DNA of 64,000 bases from Streptomyces sp. NBC_00223 (lineage in GTDB: Bacteria > Actinomycetota > Actinomycetes > Streptomycetales > Streptomycetaceae). The stretch is taken from NCBI RefSeq assembly GCF_036199905.1, contig NZ_CP108109.1:6516501-6580500 (forward strand), written 5' to 3'. Positions within the stretch are counted from its first letter, which is position 1; each line of letters starts with the position of its first letter. The position numbers and the translations under genes were made by a program. The notes beneath the pieces are model-generated. The model was given only the letters and a program-made list of their open reading frames with translations, did not search any database and was not told where the DNA came from. Shown piece by piece: positions 18,856 to 26,337 of the stretch.

Positions 18856-20022
18856 ATGTCCGATCAGCCCCACGCGCCACTGCCGCCCGACCCCGCCGGC
18901 CCCGGCAACGCCCCCGACGCCGGTCCGTACGACGCCCTGCTGCTGCTCTCCTTCGGCGGCCCCGAGGGACCCGACGACGTGGTGCCGTTCCTGGAGAACG
19001 TCACCCGCGGCCGGGGCATCCCCCGTGAACGGCTCAAGGAGGTCGGCAAGCACTACTTCCTCTTCGGCGGCGTCAGCCCGATCAACGCGCAGAACCGCGC
19101 GCTGCTCGACGCGATCCGTAAGGACTTCGCCGACCACGGACTCGACCTGCCGGTGTACTGGGGCAACCGCAACTGGGCGCCGTATCTGACCGACACCCTG
19201 CGGGAGATGACCGACGCCGGGCACCGCCGGATCCTGGTGCTGGCCACCAGCGCCTACGCCTCGTACTCCGGCTGCCGCCAGTACCGGGAGAATCTGGCCG
19301 CCTCCCTCGCGGAACTGGCCGCCGAGGGCCGTGAGGTGCCCCGGGTGGACAAGCTGCGGCACTACTTCAACCACCCCGGCTTCGTCGAGCCGATGGCCGA
19401 GGCCGTGCTGACCGCGCTCGCCGCTCTGCCCGAGGACGTACGGGACGGCGCCCGGCTCGCCTTCACCACCCACTCCATCCCGACGGCCGCCGCCGAGACC
19501 TCGGGACCGGTGCAGGGCCACGGGCGCGGCCACGGCGGCGAGTACGTCGCCGAGCACCTGGACACCGCGGAGGTGATCGTCGACGCGGTGCGCGAGGCCA
19601 CCGGCGTCGACCGCCCCTGGCAGCTCGTCTACCAGTCGCGCAGTGGCGCCCCGCACATCCCCTGGCTGGAACCGGACATCTGCGACCACCTCGAAGAGGT
19701 GTACGCGGCGGGCGCGACGGCCGTGGTGATGGTGCCGATCGGCTTCGTCTCGGACCACATGGAGGTCAAGTACGACCTCGACACCGAGGCCACCGCGAAG
19801 GCCGCGGAACTCGGCCTGCCGGTTTCCCGCGCCGCGACCGTCGGCGCCGACCCCCGGTTCGCCGCCGCCGTGCGCGACCTGGTGCTGGAACGGGCCGCGA
19901 CCGAACGCGGTCTGCACCCGGCCCGCTGCGCCCTGGGTGCCCTCGGCCCCAGCCACGACATCTGCCCCGCGGGGTGCTGCCCGGCCAGGAACCCCCTGCC
20001 GGCCGCCGCGGGAACCGACTGA
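18856..20022 (+). CDS. hemH: Ferrochelatase (coproporphyrin type)
   Basis: 388 residues. It inserts Fe2+ into a porphyrin; in actinobacteria the substrate is coproporphyrin III, so cpfC is the alternative name. The start ATG at 18856 gives a short proline-rich N-terminus before YDALLLLSFGGPEGPDDV. Catalytic residues are His206 (TTHSIPTA) and Glu303 (GFVSDHMEVKYD). Cys140 (SYSGCRQY) and a cysteine-rich tail (Cys370, Cys374, Cys375 in DICPAGCCPARN) resemble the [2Fe-2S] ligands known from other actinobacterial enzymes, though the spacing differs. Inositol monophosphatase begins 13 bases downstream, so the two are probably co-transcribed. Confidence 0.95.
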   Translation: MSDQPHAPLPPDPAGPGNAPDAGPYDALLLLSFGGPEGPDDVVPFLENVTRGRGIPRERLKEVGKHYFLFGGVSPINAQNRALLDAIRKDFADHGLDLPVYWGNRNWAPYLTDTLREMTDAGHRRILVLATSAYASYSGCRQYRENLAASLAELAAEGREVPRVDKLRHYFNHPGFVEPMAEAVLTALAALPEDVRDGARLAFTTHSIPTAAAETSGPVQGHGRGHGGEYVAEHLDTAEVIVDAVREATGVDRPWQLVYQSRSGAPHIPWLEPDICDHLEEVYAAGATAVVMVPIGFVSDHMEVKYDLDTEATAKAAELGLPVSRAATVGADPRFAAAVRDLVLERAATERGLHPARCALGALGPSHDICPAGCCPARNPLPAAAGTD

Positions 20023-20035
20023 GGAGCTCCACGAC

Positions 20036-20863
20036 ATGAGCACACCAGCGACCGGACAGCCCGAGGCGACCGGCGAGGACGCCGAACTGCTGGAGATCGC
20101 CCTGGAGGCAGCCCGCCGGGCCGGCGCCCTGCTGCGCGACGGGCGCCCCGCCGACCTCGGCGTGGCCGCGACCAAGACCAGCCCGATCGACGTCGTCACC
20201 GAGATGGACATCGCCGCCGAGAAGCTGATCACCTCCTACATCGGACGGCTCCGTCCGGACGACGGCTTCCTCGGCGAGGAGGGCGCGAGCAGTCCGGGCA
20301 CCAGCGGCATCCGCTGGGTGATCGACCCGCTGGACGGGACCGTGAACTACCTCTACGGGCTGCCGTCCTGGGCGGTCAGCATCGCCGCCGAGCGGGACGG
20401 CGAGGCGGTGGTCGGCGTGGTCGAGGCGCCGATGCGCGGCGAGACGTATCAGGCGGTGCTCGGCGGCGGCGCGTACGTCAACGGCGTGGCGGCGCGCTGC
20501 CGGCCGGCCCCGGACTTCTCGCATGCCCTGGTCGCCACCGGCTTCAGCTATCTGCGCGAGCGGCGGGTGGCGATGGCCGAGGTGATCAAGGTCCTGCTGC
20601 CGCAGGTCAGGGACATCCGCAGGGGAGGTTCGGCCGCCATCGACCTGGCCGACGTGGGCTGCGGACGGCTGGACGCCTACTACGAGCGCGGGCTGAACCC
20701 GTGGGACCTGGCCGCCGGCGCTCTCTTCGCCCGGGAGGCGGGCGCGCTCACCGGAGGGCGGCCGGGCGAACCCGCCTCCGGCGAGCTGACGGTGGCCGCG
20801 CCCCCCGGCCTCTTCGAGCCGCTTCAGACGCTTCTGGACAAGGCCGGCGCCTGGCACGACTGA
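20036..20863 (+). CDS. Inositol monophosphatase family protein
   Basis: 275 residues. Mg2+-dependent phosphatase motifs are all present: GEEG (residues 80-83), VIDPLDGTVNY (metal-binding Asp97 and Asp100) and the late GLNPWDLAAG with the third-site Asp. Family members dephosphorylate inositol-1-phosphate or related sugar phosphates such as fructose-1,6-bisphosphate and histidinol phosphate. In mycobacteria the homologue in the same gene order is SuhB. GAGGAG precedes the ATG by seven bases. It follows ferrochelatase by 13 bases and ends at a bidirectional terminator. Confidence 0.94.
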   Translation: MSTPATGQPEATGEDAELLEIALEAARRAGALLRDGRPADLGVAATKTSPIDVVTEMDIAAEKLITSYIGRLRPDDGFLGEEGASSPGTSGIRWVIDPLDGTVNYLYGLPSWAVSIAAERDGEAVVGVVEAPMRGETYQAVLGGGAYVNGVAARCRPAPDFSHALVATGFSYLRERRVAMAEVIKVLLPQVRDIRRGGSAAIDLADVGCGRLDAYYERGLNPWDLAAGALFAREAGALTGGRPGEPASGELTVAAPPGLFEPLQTLLDKAGAWHD

Positions 20864-20924
20864 GCACGCCCGCGAGCCCCGGCGGCGCCCACGACCGGCC
20901 GCCCGCCAGGATCGGCACATGCGA

Positions 20925-20956
20925 ACGCCCCGGCACCTTCCTGGTGACCGGGGCGT
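20925..20956. terminator. Bidirectional terminator between convergent genes
   Basis: ACGCCCCGGCACC, loop TTCCT, then GGTG-A-CCGGGGCGT: a 13-pair stem with one bulged A. It lies between inositol monophosphatase (plus) and the small minus-strand gene. Confidence 0.75.
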
Positions 20957-20981
20957 GCGGCTTTGGGGTCCGCCGTGAAGG

Positions 20982-21155
20982 TCAGGCGACCTTGGACCGT
21001 ACGTCCACGCCGTGTTCGGCCGCGAGGCGGCGGAGGTCTTCGAGTTCGCCCTGTTCGACCTCGGCGAGGAAATCGTCGCCCGTCTCGCGGGCCCGGCGCA
21101 GGTCGGACTCCGTGGTGTGTATGCGCTGCAGGATTCCGGTCGTGAACGCGTCCAT
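20982..21155 (-). CDS. Small conserved hypothetical protein
   Basis: 57 residues (MDAFTTGILQRIHTTESDLR...), almost entirely helical and charged (ARETGDDFLAEVEQGELEDL), ending VDVRSKVA. The ATG at 21155 has GAGGGGG upstream; longer in-frame forms reach back across the cutR promoter and are unlikely. A gene of this size lies between inositol monophosphatase and cutRS in related streptomycetes. No function is known. It is soluble, with no signal peptide. A 19-base inverted repeat sits 24 bases upstream of its start, so it may be tightly regulated. Confidence 0.8.
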   Translation of the reverse strand: MDAFTTGILQRIHTTESDLRRARETGDDFLAEVEQGELEDLRRLAAEHGVDVRSKVA

Positions 21156-21178
21156 GTTGCGCCCCCTCGTCGTCATCG

Positions 21179-21197
21179 TTGACACAGGATGTGTCAA
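21179..21197. promoter_or_regulatory. Inverted repeat between small gene and cutR
   Basis: TTGACAC, five bases, GTGTCAA: perfect seven-base arms that also place a TTGACA on each strand. It lies 24 bases upstream of the minus-strand gene and about 215 bases upstream of cutR. Neither strand has a good -10 at 17-18 bases, so an operator is more likely than paired -35 boxes. Confidence 0.5.
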
Positions 21198-21330
21198 GCC
21201 AGGTGCCACGCGATGGGAAACGCGTGGCAAGGCAGGTGGGTGGGTGTAAAGCCGTCCTCCCCACCGTGCCCGCGGCGGAAACCTCACCGACCCCAGGGAA
21301 ATTCCGCGAGCTTCTCCCGGCCTGCTCACG

Positions 21331-21358
21331 TACCACTCACTTACCGCCGATTTACCAC
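21331..21358 (+). promoter_or_regulatory. 11-base direct repeats upstream of cutR
   Basis: TACC occurs at 21331, 21342 and 21353, exactly 11 bases apart, within taccactcac / ttaccgccga / tttaccaccc. OmpR-family regulators bind direct repeats one helical turn apart, so this is a candidate CutR self-regulation site about 55-80 bases before the TTG start. Confidence 0.4.
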
Positions 21359-21410
21359 CCCCCGGTGCAGGATGGAGGGGGATTTCCACAGCTCACGGAA
21401 GGAAAGCGCC

Positions 21411-22064
21411 TTGCGCGTACTGGTCGTCGAGGACGAGCAACTGCTCGCCGATGCGGTTGCCACCGGCCTGCGCCGCGAGGCCATGGCCGTCGATGTGGTC
21501 TACGACGGCGGTGCCGCCCTGGAGCGGATCGGGGTCAACGACTACGACGTGGTCGTCCTCGACCGCGACCTGCCGGTCGTGCACGGCGACGAGGTCTGCC
21601 GCCGGGTCGTCGAGCTCGGCCTGCCCACCCGGGTGCTGATGCTGACCGCGGCCGGCGACGTCAGCGACCGCGTGGAGGGCCTGGAGCTGGGCGCCGACGA
21701 CTACCTGCCCAAGCCCTTCGCGTTCACCGAACTGACCGCCCGGGTGCGCGCGCTCGGCCGCCGTACGACCGCCGCCCTGCCGCCGGTACTCCAGCGCTCC
21801 GGCATCCGGCTCGACCCCAACCGCCGCGAGGTGTTCCGGGAGGGCGCCGAGGTGCACCTGGCGCCCAAGGAGTTCGCCGTCCTCGAGGTCCTGATGCGCA
21901 GCGAGGGCTCGGTGGTCTCCGCCGAGCAGCTGCTGGAGAAGGCGTGGGACGAGAACACCGACCCGTTCACCAATGTGGTGCGGGTCACCGTGATGACCCT
22001 GCGGCGCAAGCTCGGCGAGCCCCCGGTGATCGTCACCGTGCCCGGCTCCGGTTACCGGATCTGA
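21411..22064 (+). CDS. cutR: Response regulator CutR
   Basis: 217 residues. It starts at a TTG (21411) with GGAAGGAAAG just upstream, giving LRVLVVEDEQLLADAV, the known CutR N-terminus. The receiver domain (1-115) has the acidic pair in VEDE, phospho-acceptor Asp51 (VVLDRDLP), a Thr in LMLTAAGD and Lys in YLPKPF. An OmpR/PhoB winged helix follows (about 125-217; HLAPKEFAVLEVLM, VRVTVMTLRRKLGEP, TVPGSGYRI). Work in streptomycetes links CutRS to the secretion-stress response and to control of antibiotic production. cutS begins six bases after the stop, so both come from one transcript. Confidence 0.96.
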   Translation: MRVLVVEDEQLLADAVATGLRREAMAVDVVYDGGAALERIGVNDYDVVVLDRDLPVVHGDEVCRRVVELGLPTRVLMLTAAGDVSDRVEGLELGADDYLPKPFAFTELTARVRALGRRTTAALPPVLQRSGIRLDPNRREVFREGAEVHLAPKEFAVLEVLMRSEGSVVSAEQLLEKAWDENTDPFTNVVRVTVMTLRRKLGEPPVIVTVPGSGYRI

Positions 22065-22070
22065 TCCGCG

Positions 22071-23354
22071 ATGGCCTCACCCTTCCCCCAGACCCCGCAA
22101 GGCCCCCGCCCGCCGCAGGGGCCGCCTCCGGCCAAACCGCCGGCCCCGCCGCGCCCCTCCTGGGACCCGCCGGCCGCCGGGAACCCGCAGCCGCCCTGGC
22201 TGCGGCCGACGATCCGGATACGACTGACCGTGCTGTACGGCGGCATGTTCCTGATCGCCGGTGTGCTGCTGCTGTGGATCATCTATCTGCTGGCCGCGCA
22301 GGCGCTGCACAAAGGCAGCGAACTGCCCTTCCAGATCATCCAGATCAACGTCCGGCCGACCGACTGCGTCGTGGTGGGCCCGAACACCACCCTGGACGAG
22401 GTCCAGCGGGCGATCAACAACTGTATGCAGCACCAGCGCGACATGGCGCTCAACACCCTGCTCAAACGTTCGCTGCTGGCCCTGGTCGGCCTGGCCCTGG
22501 TCGCCTTCGCCTTCGGCTACCTGATGGCCGGCCGGGTGCTCGCCCCGCTGGGCCGGATCACCAGGACCGCGCGCGGCGTGGTCGGCTCCGATCTCCAGCG
22601 CCGGATCGAGCTGGACGGCCCGGACGACGAACTCAAGGAACTGGCCGACACCTTCGACGGCATGCTGGACCGGCTGGAGCGGTCCTTCGACGCCCAGCGC
22701 CGCTTCGTCGCCAACGCCTCGCACGAGCTGCGCACCCCGTTGGCGATCAATCGCACCCTGCTGGAGGTCCAGCTCTCCGATCCGGAGGTCTCGCCGGACC
22801 TCCAGCAGCTCGGCAGAACCCTCCTGGCCACCAACGAGCGCAGCGAGCAGTTGGTGGAGGGCCTGCTGCTGCTCGCCCGCAGCGAGGAGGCCATCGTCGA
22901 CCGCAAGCCGGTGGACCTGGCGGAGGTGGCCTCCCAGGCGCTGGAGCAGACCCGTGCCGAGGCCCAGGCCAAGGGCGTGGAGCTGCGCGACACCCTGGAC
23001 CCGGCCGTGGCGCAGGGCAATGGGGTGCTGCTGGAGCGGATCGCCCTCAACCTGGTGCAGAACGCCGTGCGCTACAACGTCCCGAGGGACGGCTGGGTGG
23101 AGGTGCGTACGGGCCTGGAACAGGGGCACGCGGTGCTTGTGGTGTCGAACACGGGGCCGGTCGTCCCGGCGTACGAGATCGACAACCTCTTCGAGCCCTT
23201 CCGGCGGCTGCGGACCGAGCGGACCGGGAGCGACAAGGGGGTGGGCCTGGGTCTGTCCATCGCGCGGTCGGTCGCCCGTGCCCACGGCGGTGTGATCAAC
23301 GCCGAACCACGTGAAGGCGGCGGCCTGATCATGCGGGTCGCGATCCCGCTGTGA
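22071..23354 (+). CDS. cutS: Sensor histidine kinase CutS
   Basis: 427 residues. A proline-rich cytoplasmic tail (1-45) is followed by TM1 (about 52-75), a short outside loop (about 80-130), TM2 (about 133-153), HAMP (AGRVLAPLGRITRTARGV), the dimerisation domain with phospho-acceptor His218 (ANASHELRTPL) and an ATPase domain (NLVQNAVRYN, FEPFRRL, GVGLGLSIARSV). The outside loop has just two cysteines, Cys99 and Cys118, which could form a disulfide sensor of oxidative folding in the envelope. It is translated directly after cutR. No strong terminator follows; instead the stop codon sits in the first of a set of TGTGAA repeats. Confidence 0.96.
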   Translation: MASPFPQTPQGPRPPQGPPPAKPPAPPRPSWDPPAAGNPQPPWLRPTIRIRLTVLYGGMFLIAGVLLLWIIYLLAAQALHKGSELPFQIIQINVRPTDCVVVGPNTTLDEVQRAINNCMQHQRDMALNTLLKRSLLALVGLALVAFAFGYLMAGRVLAPLGRITRTARGVVGSDLQRRIELDGPDDELKELADTFDGMLDRLERSFDAQRRFVANASHELRTPLAINRTLLEVQLSDPEVSPDLQQLGRTLLATNERSEQLVEGLLLLARSEEAIVDRKPVDLAEVASQALEQTRAEAQAKGVELRDTLDPAVAQGNGVLLERIALNLVQNAVRYNVPRDGWVEVRTGLEQGHAVLVVSNTGPVVPAYEIDNLFEPFRRLRTERTGSDKGVGLGLSIARSVARAHGGVINAEPREGGGLIMRVAIPL

Positions 23355-23408
23355 ACGGCCGACGTGAGAGGGTCCCCGGCATGTGAATTTCCTGTGAACC
23401 GATGTGAA
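23350..23408 (+). promoter_or_regulatory. TGTGAA direct-repeat array downstream of cutS
   Basis: TGTGAA occurs at 23350, 23382, 23393 and 23403, spaced 32, 11 and 10 bases, about whole helical turns. A further TGTGAC follows at 23437. Read on the minus strand the units are GTTCACA and ATTCACA, close to the GTTCAC core of streptomycete PHO boxes. A response-regulator binding site (CutR or PhoP) is the likely reading. Confidence 0.45.
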
Positions 23409-23826
23409 CCCCGTCACGCCGGGCCGCGTCCACCGATGTGACGGGACCCGGGCCGTGTTCGCTTTGCGAGTAATTTCCGAGTCTGCCCGCACCCCTGTTC
23501 GGTTGTGATCCATCGCACACGGATTCTTCACTCTGTGTACGCTCGGTGATCGACAGGTCAGGGAAAAACACCGGAAAATCCATGTTTCCGCTGGTCATGA
23601 TCACGGGAAGTACTCGTGGAGGCACTCGTGACGTATGACTTTCGGACCACCACAGACCATGATCGGCCACCCATCCGATCACCTCTTCGGGGGCGACGCT
23701 GGGTGTCGATTGAGTAACGGGCCTTGATGTGAGGCAAAATCTCCGCTTCGGGTCGGGCACAAGTCCGGCCTCCCGCGCGTTACGTGCGCTGGAGACACCA
23801 CAGACACCCATAGGGGGAGAGCGAAA
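23409..23826. other. Intergenic region upstream of DUF4193 gene
   Basis: The rest of the 472-base gap after cutS. It is less GC-rich than the genes and clearly non-coding. No -10/-35 pair convinces me. GGGGGAG just before 23827 is the ribosome site of the next gene. A long 5' leader is possible. Confidence 0.5.
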
Positions 23827-24126
23827 ATGGCTACGGATTACGACACCCCACGCAAGACCGACGATGACGTCAATGAGGACAGCATCGAGGAGCTGAAGGC
23901 CAGGAGGAACGAGAAGTCGACCTCCGCGGTCGACGTCGACGAGTTCGACCAGGCCGAGTCGCTCGAGCTGCCCGGCGCCGACCTCTCCAACGAGGAACTG
24001 TCGGTCCGCGTGCTGCCCAGGCAGGCCGATGAGTTCACGTGCATGAGCTGCTTCCTCGTTCACCACCGGAGCCAGCTGGCCTCGGAGAAGAACGGGAACC
24101 CGATCTGCCGCGACTGCGCGGCCTGA
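23827..24126 (+). CDS. DUF4193 domain-containing zinc-ribbon-like protein
   Basis: 99 residues. The first 60 are acidic and probably flexible (TDDDVNEDSIEELKARRNEK); the last 35 hold two CxxC pairs, CMSCFLVHHRSQL and CRDC, forming a likely zinc knuckle. The family is actinobacterial (Rv2699c is, from memory, the mycobacterial member); I recall no firm function. GGGGGAGAG lies a few bases upstream of the ATG. The 12-base gap to the next gene suggests co-transcription. Its small size, acidic tail and long upstream region suggest a highly expressed accessory protein, but this is inference. Confidence 0.93.
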   Translation: MATDYDTPRKTDDDVNEDSIEELKARRNEKSTSAVDVDEFDQAESLELPGADLSNEELSVRVLPRQADEFTCMSCFLVHHRSQLASEKNGNPICRDCAA

Positions 24127-24137
24127 TCCGGGGCGCC

Positions 24138-24944
24138 GTGACCGACTCGTCGGAAGGCCACGAGGAAGTCGAGCGAGGCCGTGCGGCCTCGCTCGCGGCC
24201 GCGACCGCCCGCGGGGTCACCCGGGGCGTCACTTTCGGGGCGCGCGGCGGCCGGATGGCCCGGGTCGGCGTCGGTTCGGTCGCCGAGCGGCTGATCGAGA
24301 TCGCGCCGCGCATCCCCGTGCGCGACCTCTCGACCCTGCGCGCCCACTTCCCCGGGCTCGGGCCCGAGGAGATCGCGGACCGGCTGACCGCCGCCGCGGT
24401 GAAGGGCACGATGACGGTCGGCGCAGGTGTGGGCGCGGCCGCCATGCTGCCCACCCCACCGGCCATGCCCATGGAGCTGGCCGCCGAGACCCTCGGCGTC
24501 GCCGCCGTCGAGTACAAGCTGATCGCCGAGCTGCACGAGGTCTACGGACTGAGAGTCCCCGGCACCCCCAGGGAGCGCGCCACCGCCTATCTGTGGGCGT
24601 GGACCGAGCAGCGCGGGATCAATGTGCTGAGGCTGTCCACCGTCGGCGTGGCGCTCGGCAGCGGTATGAAGAAGGAGATGCGGCAGCGGCTGGTGCGCCG
24701 CACTCTCAGACACGCCCCCGCGCTGACCCCGTTCATGGTCGGGGCCGCCGTCGGCGCCGTGATGAACCGGCGCGACACCCGCAGGCTCGCCGCCCGCGTA
24801 CGCGTGGATCTGCGGGCCCAGCAGTTCCCCTGGCCGGAAGCGGCGGCCGAACTGCCGGAGCCGTTCGCGCCGCCGGCCGTACCGAGCCCCCTCACGCTCC
24901 CTGAGCCGCCCGGGAAGCCCGAGCTGCCCCCCGCCATGCCCTGA
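24138..24944 (+). CDS. Conserved hypothetical protein, possibly membrane associated
   Basis: 268 residues from the GTG at 24138, 11 bases after the DUF4193 stop. Central parts are small-residue rich and hydrophobic (KGTMTVGAGVGAAAMLPTPP; HAPALTPFMVGAAVGAVMN) and could be amphipathic or membrane-embedded helices; the middle is helical and charged (EYKLIAELHEVYGLRVPG). The C-terminus is proline rich. I recognise it only as a conserved streptomycete protein at this locus. The ribosome site is weak, so translation may be coupled to DUF4193. It converges with the DUF3093 gene. Confidence 0.82.
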   Translation: MTDSSEGHEEVERGRAASLAAATARGVTRGVTFGARGGRMARVGVGSVAERLIEIAPRIPVRDLSTLRAHFPGLGPEEIADRLTAAAVKGTMTVGAGVGAAAMLPTPPAMPMELAAETLGVAAVEYKLIAELHEVYGLRVPGTPRERATAYLWAWTEQRGINVLRLSTVGVALGSGMKKEMRQRLVRRTLRHAPALTPFMVGAAVGAVMNRRDTRRLAARVRVDLRAQQFPWPEAAAELPEPFAPPAVPSPLTLPEPPGKPELPPAMP

Positions 24945-24980
24945 GGCCGCCGCGCGCCCTGAGCGCCCCCGGACGTCGGC

Positions 24981-25442
24981 TCAGCGCACTGTCCTGACCG
25001 CCGCCAGCGCGTCCGCGAGCCGCTGCGGCGAGCGCGTCGACAGATAGACGTAAGGCGTCGGATCCGCCGGATCGGTCACTTCCACCTTCAGCGCGGTCGG
25101 CACATACGCCCGCAGCAGCATGAACGCCCTCGGGTCCGCCTTGTACGACCGCCAGGCCACCGTCTCCGCCCGGTCCAGCACCTCGGCGTCGCCCAGCGCC
25201 TCCACCGGGATGCGCGCCTTGCCCGCCACCAGCGAACCGGCCACCACCCGGATCCGCGCGGACCCGTAGGAACTGACCGCCATCATCGACAGCGCGGTGC
25301 CGCCGACCAGGCCCGCGAGGATCGGCAGCGGTCCGAACGGGAAGAGGATCAGCGCCATCGCGACCCCCACGCCGAAGGACAGGAACCACCAGGAGCGCGG
25401 CACCGTGAGGCGCTCGTCGTAAGGCTGCGTGACACCAGACAT
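24981..25442 (-). CDS. DUF3093 family membrane protein
   Basis: 153 residues from the ATG at 25442. Two transmembrane helices lie near the N-terminus (RSWWFLSFGVGVAMALILF and PILAGLVGGTALSMMAVS), followed by a soluble beta-rich domain (ARIRVVAGSLVAGKARIPVE ... VEVTDPADPTPYVYLSTR). The family is conserved in actinobacteria next to dut; from memory the mycobacterial homologue is Rv2698. Function unknown. It is divergent from the thioesterase gene across 182 bases and has only a weak ribosome site. Location is the cytoplasmic membrane with the domain inside. Confidence 0.9.
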   Translation of the reverse strand: MSGVTQPYDERLTVPRSWWFLSFGVGVAMALILFPFGPLPILAGLVGGTALSMMAVSSYGSARIRVVAGSLVAGKARIPVEALGDAEVLDRAETVAWRSYKADPRAFMLLRAYVPTALKVEVTDPADPTPYVYLSTRSPQRLADALAAVRTVR

Positions 25443-25624
25443 GGCACCAGCCTGCCATGCCCCGCCGTGCCGCCCGGCCGCGGTCGGCGCGAGCGCGATC
25501 GGCCCCGCGGCGGACCCGGCCGCGCGCCCCACGGCCGGGTGCGCGGGAGGCCGTGTCCGCCGGGCGCGGAAGAGGGGCGCACGCGGGAAGGGAAAGATTC
25601 GCGCAGGAGGGTAGGGTCTCGGGC

Positions 25625-26230
25625 GTGAGTGCAGCCAAGACGCCCCCGAGCGCCCGGCGGTCGGGCCTCGTTCCGCCGCCCGGCGCCGCCGCGCCCGTAC
25701 GACATCCCGACGCGCCCGCGCCGGGCGAACTGCTCGGCGCGCACTACGACCAGTGCTTCGGCTGCGGGGAGTCCCAGCCGCACGGGCTGCACCTGGCGGC
25801 CAGGGCGGGCGAGGGCGTCAGCGTCACCGCGGAGTTCACCGTACGGCCCGCCCACCAGGGCGCGCCGGGCCTGGCCCACGGCGGGGTGCTGGTCTCCGCG
25901 CTGGACGAGACACTGGGCGCGCTGGGCTGGCTGCTGCGGGTGATCGCGGTGACCGGACGGCTGGAGTCGGACTTCGTCCGCCCGGTGCCGGTCGGCACCA
26001 CCCTGCATCTGTCCGCCCGCTGCACGGCGGTGGACGGCCGCAAGATCTACAGCAGCGCCGAGGGCCGGATCGGCGGCCCGGACGGGCCGGTCGCGGTCCG
26101 CGCGGACGCGCTGTTCGTCCAGGTCAAGCTCGACCACTTCACCAGCAACGGCCGCTCCGACGAGATCGAGGCCGCGATGTCCGACCCCGACCAGGTCAAG
26201 GTCGCCCGCGCCTTCGAGGTGAACCCGTGA
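25625..26230 (+). CDS. PaaI-type hotdog-fold thioesterase
   Basis: About 201 residues from the GTG at 25625. After a variable N-terminus comes a cysteine pair (YDQCFGCGESQPHGL) typical of this actinobacterial subgroup, then the hotdog core with HQGAPGLAHGGVLVSALDETLG, where the Asp/Glu of the central helix is catalytic in related acyl-CoA thioesterases. A C-terminal extension (FTSNGRSDEIEAAMSDPDQV) is unusual for plain PaaI. It probably hydrolyses an acyl-CoA; the acyl group is unknown. AGGAGG is present but 14 bases from the GTG. The stop overlaps a GTG of a mini-ORF leading to dut. Confidence 0.88.
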   Translation: MSAAKTPPSARRSGLVPPPGAAAPVRHPDAPAPGELLGAHYDQCFGCGESQPHGLHLAARAGEGVSVTAEFTVRPAHQGAPGLAHGGVLVSALDETLGALGWLLRVIAVTGRLESDFVRPVPVGTTLHLSARCTAVDGRKIYSSAEGRIGGPDGPVAVRADALFVQVKLDHFTSNGRSDEIEAAMSDPDQVKVARAFEVNP

Positions 26231-26337
26231 GCGCCGCACGCGAGGCCGCCGGGCGCGCCGCCGCACGCGAGGCCGCCGGCCGGCAGGATCCCGGGGTTCG
26301 CCGCGTGGGCGGACAGCCGCACAGGAGGACGCGATGA
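26227..26337 (+). CDS. Possible 36-residue coupling ORF between thioesterase and dut
   Basis: Starts at a GTG overlapping the thioesterase stop (GTGA) and ends with a TGA overlapping the dut start (ATGA), so it fills the gap exactly. It encodes two in-frame copies of AAREAAGR-type sequence (27-base period; identical 20-base DNA at 26233-26252 and 26260-26279) followed by a basic tail. No known domain. It has no ribosome site of its own, as expected for coupling. It could equally be a duplicated spacer that is open by chance. Confidence 0.3.
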   Translation: MSAAREAAGRAAAREAAGRQDPGVRRVGGQPHRRTR

